This document shows, in pieces, positions 22,786 to 25,784 of a stretch of 25,784 nucleotides of DNA. The stretch's first letter is position 1; every line of letters starts with the position of its first letter. Below the pieces are notes generated by a model. It was given only the letters and a program-made list of their open reading frames with translations, did no database searches and was not told the origin of the DNA. The position numbers and the translations under genes are program-made. This stretch comes from SIG78 sp045585955 (lineage in GTDB: Bacteria; Verrucomicrobiota; Lentisphaeria; Victivallales; Victivallaceae). The stretch lies in the NCBI GenBank assembly GCA_045585955.1, contig JAZMZK010000003.1, forward strand, positions 1 through 25,784. Reading direction: 5' to 3'.

Positions 22786-24426
22786 ATGGATGGAACGCAA
22801 AATAACGCAGCTCCGGCAGATTTCAGCAAGAGTTCAGCATTATCAGCCGAGCTTTTTGAGCTCTTGAAAAAGCGCTTGTCGGAAACTTTTGCAGAATATG
22901 ATTCGCTGCTTGCCGAGCATAACTTTGACCACAGTGCTGCCGATCAGGCTATGGTGGAAAAAGGTATTTGCACCGAGCCGGAGCTTTTGAAAATCTATGC
23001 GGAAAATTTTGGTTTGAGTGTACCCGATGAAGAAACTCTGACTCCTCCGGAGCGTTACCCGGCAATTTCCGCAGAATATTTAAGCGAAAACGCCATGATC
23101 CCTGTGGAGTGGGATGAAAATACCATGAAAGTCTACACTTCCGACCCTTACAAGCTGGAACGCAACACCTATATCGTGAACCGCCAGCTCAAACGCTCCA
23201 TGGAATTTATGCTTATAAGACCCACATTGCTGGAACGGCTGGTCAACAGCGTTTATAAAGATGCAGAAGAAGAGCAGGCAATCAATGCCGACAGCGAAGA
23301 TGCCCTGCGTTCTATGGCGGGCGAAGCAAGGATCGTGCGGATGGTCAACGATATATTTTCGAGAGCCGTTGAACTTTCCGCCAGCGATATACATGTGGAG
23401 CCCGGCGAAGACCGGGTGGTGGTTCGCTGCCGGGTGGATGGTGTGCTTACTGAAATATTATCTGCCCCCATCCGGGATTTTCCGGCGATCTCCAGCCGCA
23501 TAAAACTTATTTCCGGCTTGAACATTGCCGAAAGCCGCTTGCCGCAAGACGGTCGAACCACCTTTCAGCTGGGGCGTACCGAATTGGATATGCGTGTAAG
23601 CACGATCCCGATCCTGACCGGCGAAAGCATAGTTTTGCGTTTGCTCAACAAGGCTTCTGTGGCATACGATTTGCGGGCGTTGGGTATGTCGCAAACCATG
23701 CTCAACGATTTTAATGAACTTATTCAAATACCCCACGGCATGATCCTGGTGGTGGGGCCCACCGGTTCGGGTAAGACCACCACCCTTTACAGCGTGATAA
23801 ATCAGCTCAACGACAATAAACGCAAGATCATCACGGTCGAAGATCCCGTGGAATACCAGATGCCCGGACTCTGCCAGATGCAGGTCAACAGCCAGATCGG
23901 TGTGGACTTTGCCTCCGGCTTGCGTTCCATTGTGCGTCAGGACCCGGATGTGATTTTAGTTGGGGAGATCCGTGACCGGGAAACCGCTGATATTGCCATC
24001 AACGCCGCCTTGACCGGGCACTTGGTGTTAAGCACCTTGCATACCAACGATGCAGTGGGAGCTGTGACCCGTTTGATCGATATGAATGTGGAAGGCTTTC
24101 TGGTAGCGTCGGCACTCTTTGGGGTAATGAGCCAGCGGTTGGTGCGTAAAGTCTGCACTGTCTGCAACGGTTCGGGCAAAGACGAGGCGGGCAACCGCTG
24201 CCGTAACTGCAACGGTACCGGATTCCGGGGCAGAACAGGGATTTACGAATTTTTGCGGGTCAATGATGAGCTGCGGGAAGCCATCAGCCACAATCAGCCC
24301 AGTTCGGTTTTGGAAAAAATCGCAGTGAAAAACGGCATGAAAACTCTGTTGGAAGATGGCAAAGATAAGGTGGCAGCAGGCATAACCACTGCCGAAGAAT
24401 TGCTGCGAAGCACTGCTGAAGGTTGA
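22786..24426 (+). CDS. gspE: Type II secretion / type IV pilus assembly ATPase (GspE/PilB)
   Basis: A 546-residue cytoplasmic hexameric ATPase. The N-terminal part (about 20-160) is an MshEN/GspE-N-type domain. The motor carries Walker A GPTGSGKT (324-331), the Asp box VEDPVEY, Walker B-type ILVGEIRDRET (390-400) and the His box HLVLSTLHTND. A tetracysteine zinc site (Cys457, 460, 472, 475) has the form CxxCNGSG-x7-CxxCNGTG, followed by the usual FRGRTGIYE. The frame is open from 22735, inside the secretin gene, but ATG 22786 is chosen because it begins 4 nt after the secretin stop, with AAGGA upstream. It would act with the GspL-like protein and GspF. Confidence 0.95.
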   Translation: MDGTQNNAAPADFSKSSALSAELFELLKKRLSETFAEYDSLLAEHNFDHSAADQAMVEKGICTEPELLKIYAENFGLSVPDEETLTPPERYPAISAEYLSENAMIPVEWDENTMKVYTSDPYKLERNTYIVNRQLKRSMEFMLIRPTLLERLVNSVYKDAEEEQAINADSEDALRSMAGEARIVRMVNDIFSRAVELSASDIHVEPGEDRVVVRCRVDGVLTEILSAPIRDFPAISSRIKLISGLNIAESRLPQDGRTTFQLGRTELDMRVSTIPILTGESIVLRLLNKASVAYDLRALGMSQTMLNDFNELIQIPHGMILVVGPTGSGKTTTLYSVINQLNDNKRKIITVEDPVEYQMPGLCQMQVNSQIGVDFASGLRSIVRQDPDVILVGEIRDRETADIAINAALTGHLVLSTLHTNDAVGAVTRLIDMNVEGFLVASALFGVMSQRLVRKVCTVCNGSGKDEAGNRCRNCNGTGFRGRTGIYEFLRVNDELREAISHNQPSSVLEKIAVKNGMKTLLEDGKDKVAAGITTAEELLRSTAEG

Positions 24427-24434
24427 TAAATTCT

Positions 24435-25637
24435 ATGGCATTATATTTATACAAAGCCATCGCTCCGGGCGAAGCGGCAAAAGAGGTGACCGTCGAAGCG
24501 GAAAATCTGCGTGAAGCAGAACAGAAGCTCCGGCGGATGAACCTTTTGCCGGTAAGATTTATCCGGGAAGTTGATCCCGCACAAAGCGAAAGAGGCTTTC
24601 TGCACCGCAGTAAAATAGATGTGCTGGATATGACCGAACAGCTTTCGGCGTTGCTCAATTCAGCTATTCCATTGGAGCGGGCACTGGCGATCATTGCCGA
24701 AGGTGCCGCCAATGATGAACAACACGAATTTATCCAGACTTTGCGGCAAGGCTTGCACGAAGGCAGAAAATTTTCGGAACTCATCCGCAGTTACGGAGCA
24801 GTCTTTCCCGGCTATTACGCCAATTTGATCGAAACCGGCGAGGAAACCGGCCGCTTGCCGGAAGTGCTGGAAGAATTACGCAGATTTATGGCAGAAAGCC
24901 GGGAGCTCAAGGATTTTATCGTCACCAGCTCCATTTATCCTGTTGTGGTATTGGCTGTGGCGATACTGGTAACGATATTGATGTTTGCAGTGTTCGTGCC
25001 CAGATTCGTTACGCAGTTTGAAAATATGGGGCGTGATTTGCCCGGCTCCATGGTTTTTCTGATGAATATGAGTAATGTTATAGTCTATGGCGGGATAATA
25101 TTGGTAATAGCAGTGGTTGCCGGGGGGATAGCTTTGCCGCACCTGCTGGGGCGGGAAAAGTTAGCGGAGATCAAAGCAAAAATCATCTTGAGTCTGCCAT
25201 TGTTCGGAGCGTTGCATACTTCAGTAGAAATGGGCAAATTTGTCCGCACATTGGCAATTCTCATCAGCAATCATGTGGATATAATCAAAACGGTACGCAT
25301 TGCCGTAAAGGTCATCCAAGATCCGGTGATCCGTTACAGCTTTGCGGAGTTGGAAAATAAGCTCAAAAGCGGGCTGAAACTTTCGGCAGCTATGGAAGAT
25401 AATCAATATCTGCCCAAAGGCCTTGCCAGCCGTTTGCGGGTAGGGGAGGAATCGGGTACATCCGGCTCTATGCTTATGAAAGCTGCCAGTCATGTGGAAG
25501 AAGATACCCGCCGTCAGATCAAGCGGCTTTTGAGCATGTTTGAACCGTTGGTGATCGTCGGTTTGGCATTGGTGGTAATGACCGTGGTGCTGGCGATCTT
25601 TATGGCGATCATGGAACTCAACAGTGTAGAAATGTAA
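24435..25637 (+). CDS. gspF: Type II secretion / type IV pilus inner-membrane protein (GspF/PilC)
   Basis: A 400-residue polytopic platform protein. The N-terminus (MALYLYKAIAPGE) is the usual short strand domain. Two T2SF repeats follow (about 63-190 and 265-395), with the family motif YYANLIETGEETGRLPEVLEEL in the first and LRVGEESGTSGSM in the second. Membrane helices are at about 165-189, 213-236 and 369-394. An in-frame TTG at 24423 overlaps the gspE stop, but ATG 24435 fits the family N-terminus; GAAGG lies 12 nt upstream. It is the last intact gene of the operon inside the window. Confidence 0.94.
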   Translation: MALYLYKAIAPGEAAKEVTVEAENLREAEQKLRRMNLLPVRFIREVDPAQSERGFLHRSKIDVLDMTEQLSALLNSAIPLERALAIIAEGAANDEQHEFIQTLRQGLHEGRKFSELIRSYGAVFPGYYANLIETGEETGRLPEVLEELRRFMAESRELKDFIVTSSIYPVVVLAVAILVTILMFAVFVPRFVTQFENMGRDLPGSMVFLMNMSNVIVYGGIILVIAVVAGGIALPHLLGREKLAEIKAKIILSLPLFGALHTSVEMGKFVRTLAILISNHVDIIKTVRIAVKVIQDPVIRYSFAELENKLKSGLKLSAAMEDNQYLPKGLASRLRVGEESGTSGSMLMKAASHVEEDTRRQIKRLLSMFEPLVIVGLALVVMTVVLAIFMAIMELNSVEM

Positions 25638-25784
25638 CATCTGGATAGTGTAAAAAATAGTATGAAAAAATGAAAAAAACGAGTGCGGACGGAGTAATAC
25701 ATCCGAACCCTTCCGCAGTCAAGCTAAAATCCGGCATAACCGGTCGCGTTTTACGCTCCCTTTTATTCCGTTTTTAGCTGTGAC
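25638..25784 (+). other. Right edge: short open frame after gspF
   Basis: No complete gene is seen. ATG 25670 opens 35 codons (starts MKKTSADGVIHPNPS, ends GRVLRSLLFRF) and stops at TAG 25775-25777, without a clear Shine-Dalgarno. A weak stem (TGCGGA 25684-25689 with TCCGCA about 25710-25715) lies inside it. Pseudopilin genes usually follow gspF, so the region may be a leader or a broken start of one, but the hydrophobic prepilin segment is not reached. Confidence 0.3.

Overview
The window looks like the chromosome of an anaerobic, Gram-negative-type gut bacterium, most plausibly of the Lentisphaerota/Victivallales (PVC group). This is inference: the clues are FeoAB iron uptake, a rhamnose pathway of the bifunctional aldolase-dehydrogenase type, a divergent type II secretion (T2SS) operon with a lipoprotein secretin, and fragments of phage-type polyvalent proteins. 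No rRNA, tRNA, CRISPR array, IS transposase or integrase gene was found.

Layout. (1) 1-665: gene-free, with several inverted repeats, a terminator-like hairpin, a 28-bp palindrome and an attenuator-like hairpin ahead of feoA. (2) 666-3137: feoA-feoB ferrous iron transport, ending in a strong terminator. (3) 3229-7743: a three-gene operon of rhamnulose-1-phosphate aldolase/lactaldehyde dehydrogenase fusion, a degenerate PHP-domain protein and rhamnulokinase, ending in a hairpin shared with the convergent gene. (4) 7871-8923 (-): D,D-carboxypeptidase of the S11 family. (5) 9094-13972: a tightly coupled operon (two ATGA overlaps) of glycosyltransferase, dihydroorotase, HemW-like radical SAM protein and MFS transporter. 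(6) 13973-15912: an accessory island without an intact gene. It holds a 15-copy 9-bp tandem repeat and a headless reading frame on the minus strand built from pieces of phage/conjugative-element polyvalent proteins, joined by recurrent boxes encoding the motif FRFSVS. (7) 15913-16836 (-): LD-carboxypeptidase. (8) 16960-25637: an exported protein with three helical repeats, then GspL/PilMN-like, GspM/PilO-like, GspC/PilP-like, secretin, GspE ATPase and GspF. The pseudopilins are presumably beyond the right edge.

How it fits together. Regions 2-5 and 7 are ordinary metabolism and envelope maintenance: iron import, rhamnose breakdown to DHAP and lactaldehyde/lactate, peptidoglycan trimming and pyrimidine synthesis. 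Region 8 gives an inner-membrane assembly platform, an outer-membrane channel and a motor. Its odd parts are the basic, Gly/Arg-rich exported repeat protein at the head, a Gln/Met-rich tail on the GspC-like protein, a charged coiled tail on the secretin and a DnaJ-like Cys pattern in GspE. The most unusual stretch is region 6: a 324-bp diverged tandem duplication, composite boxes carrying a TCCGTT motif repeated at exactly 10-bp steps, and a 9-bp minisatellite that starts inside what should be an ADP-ribosyltransferase-like domain.
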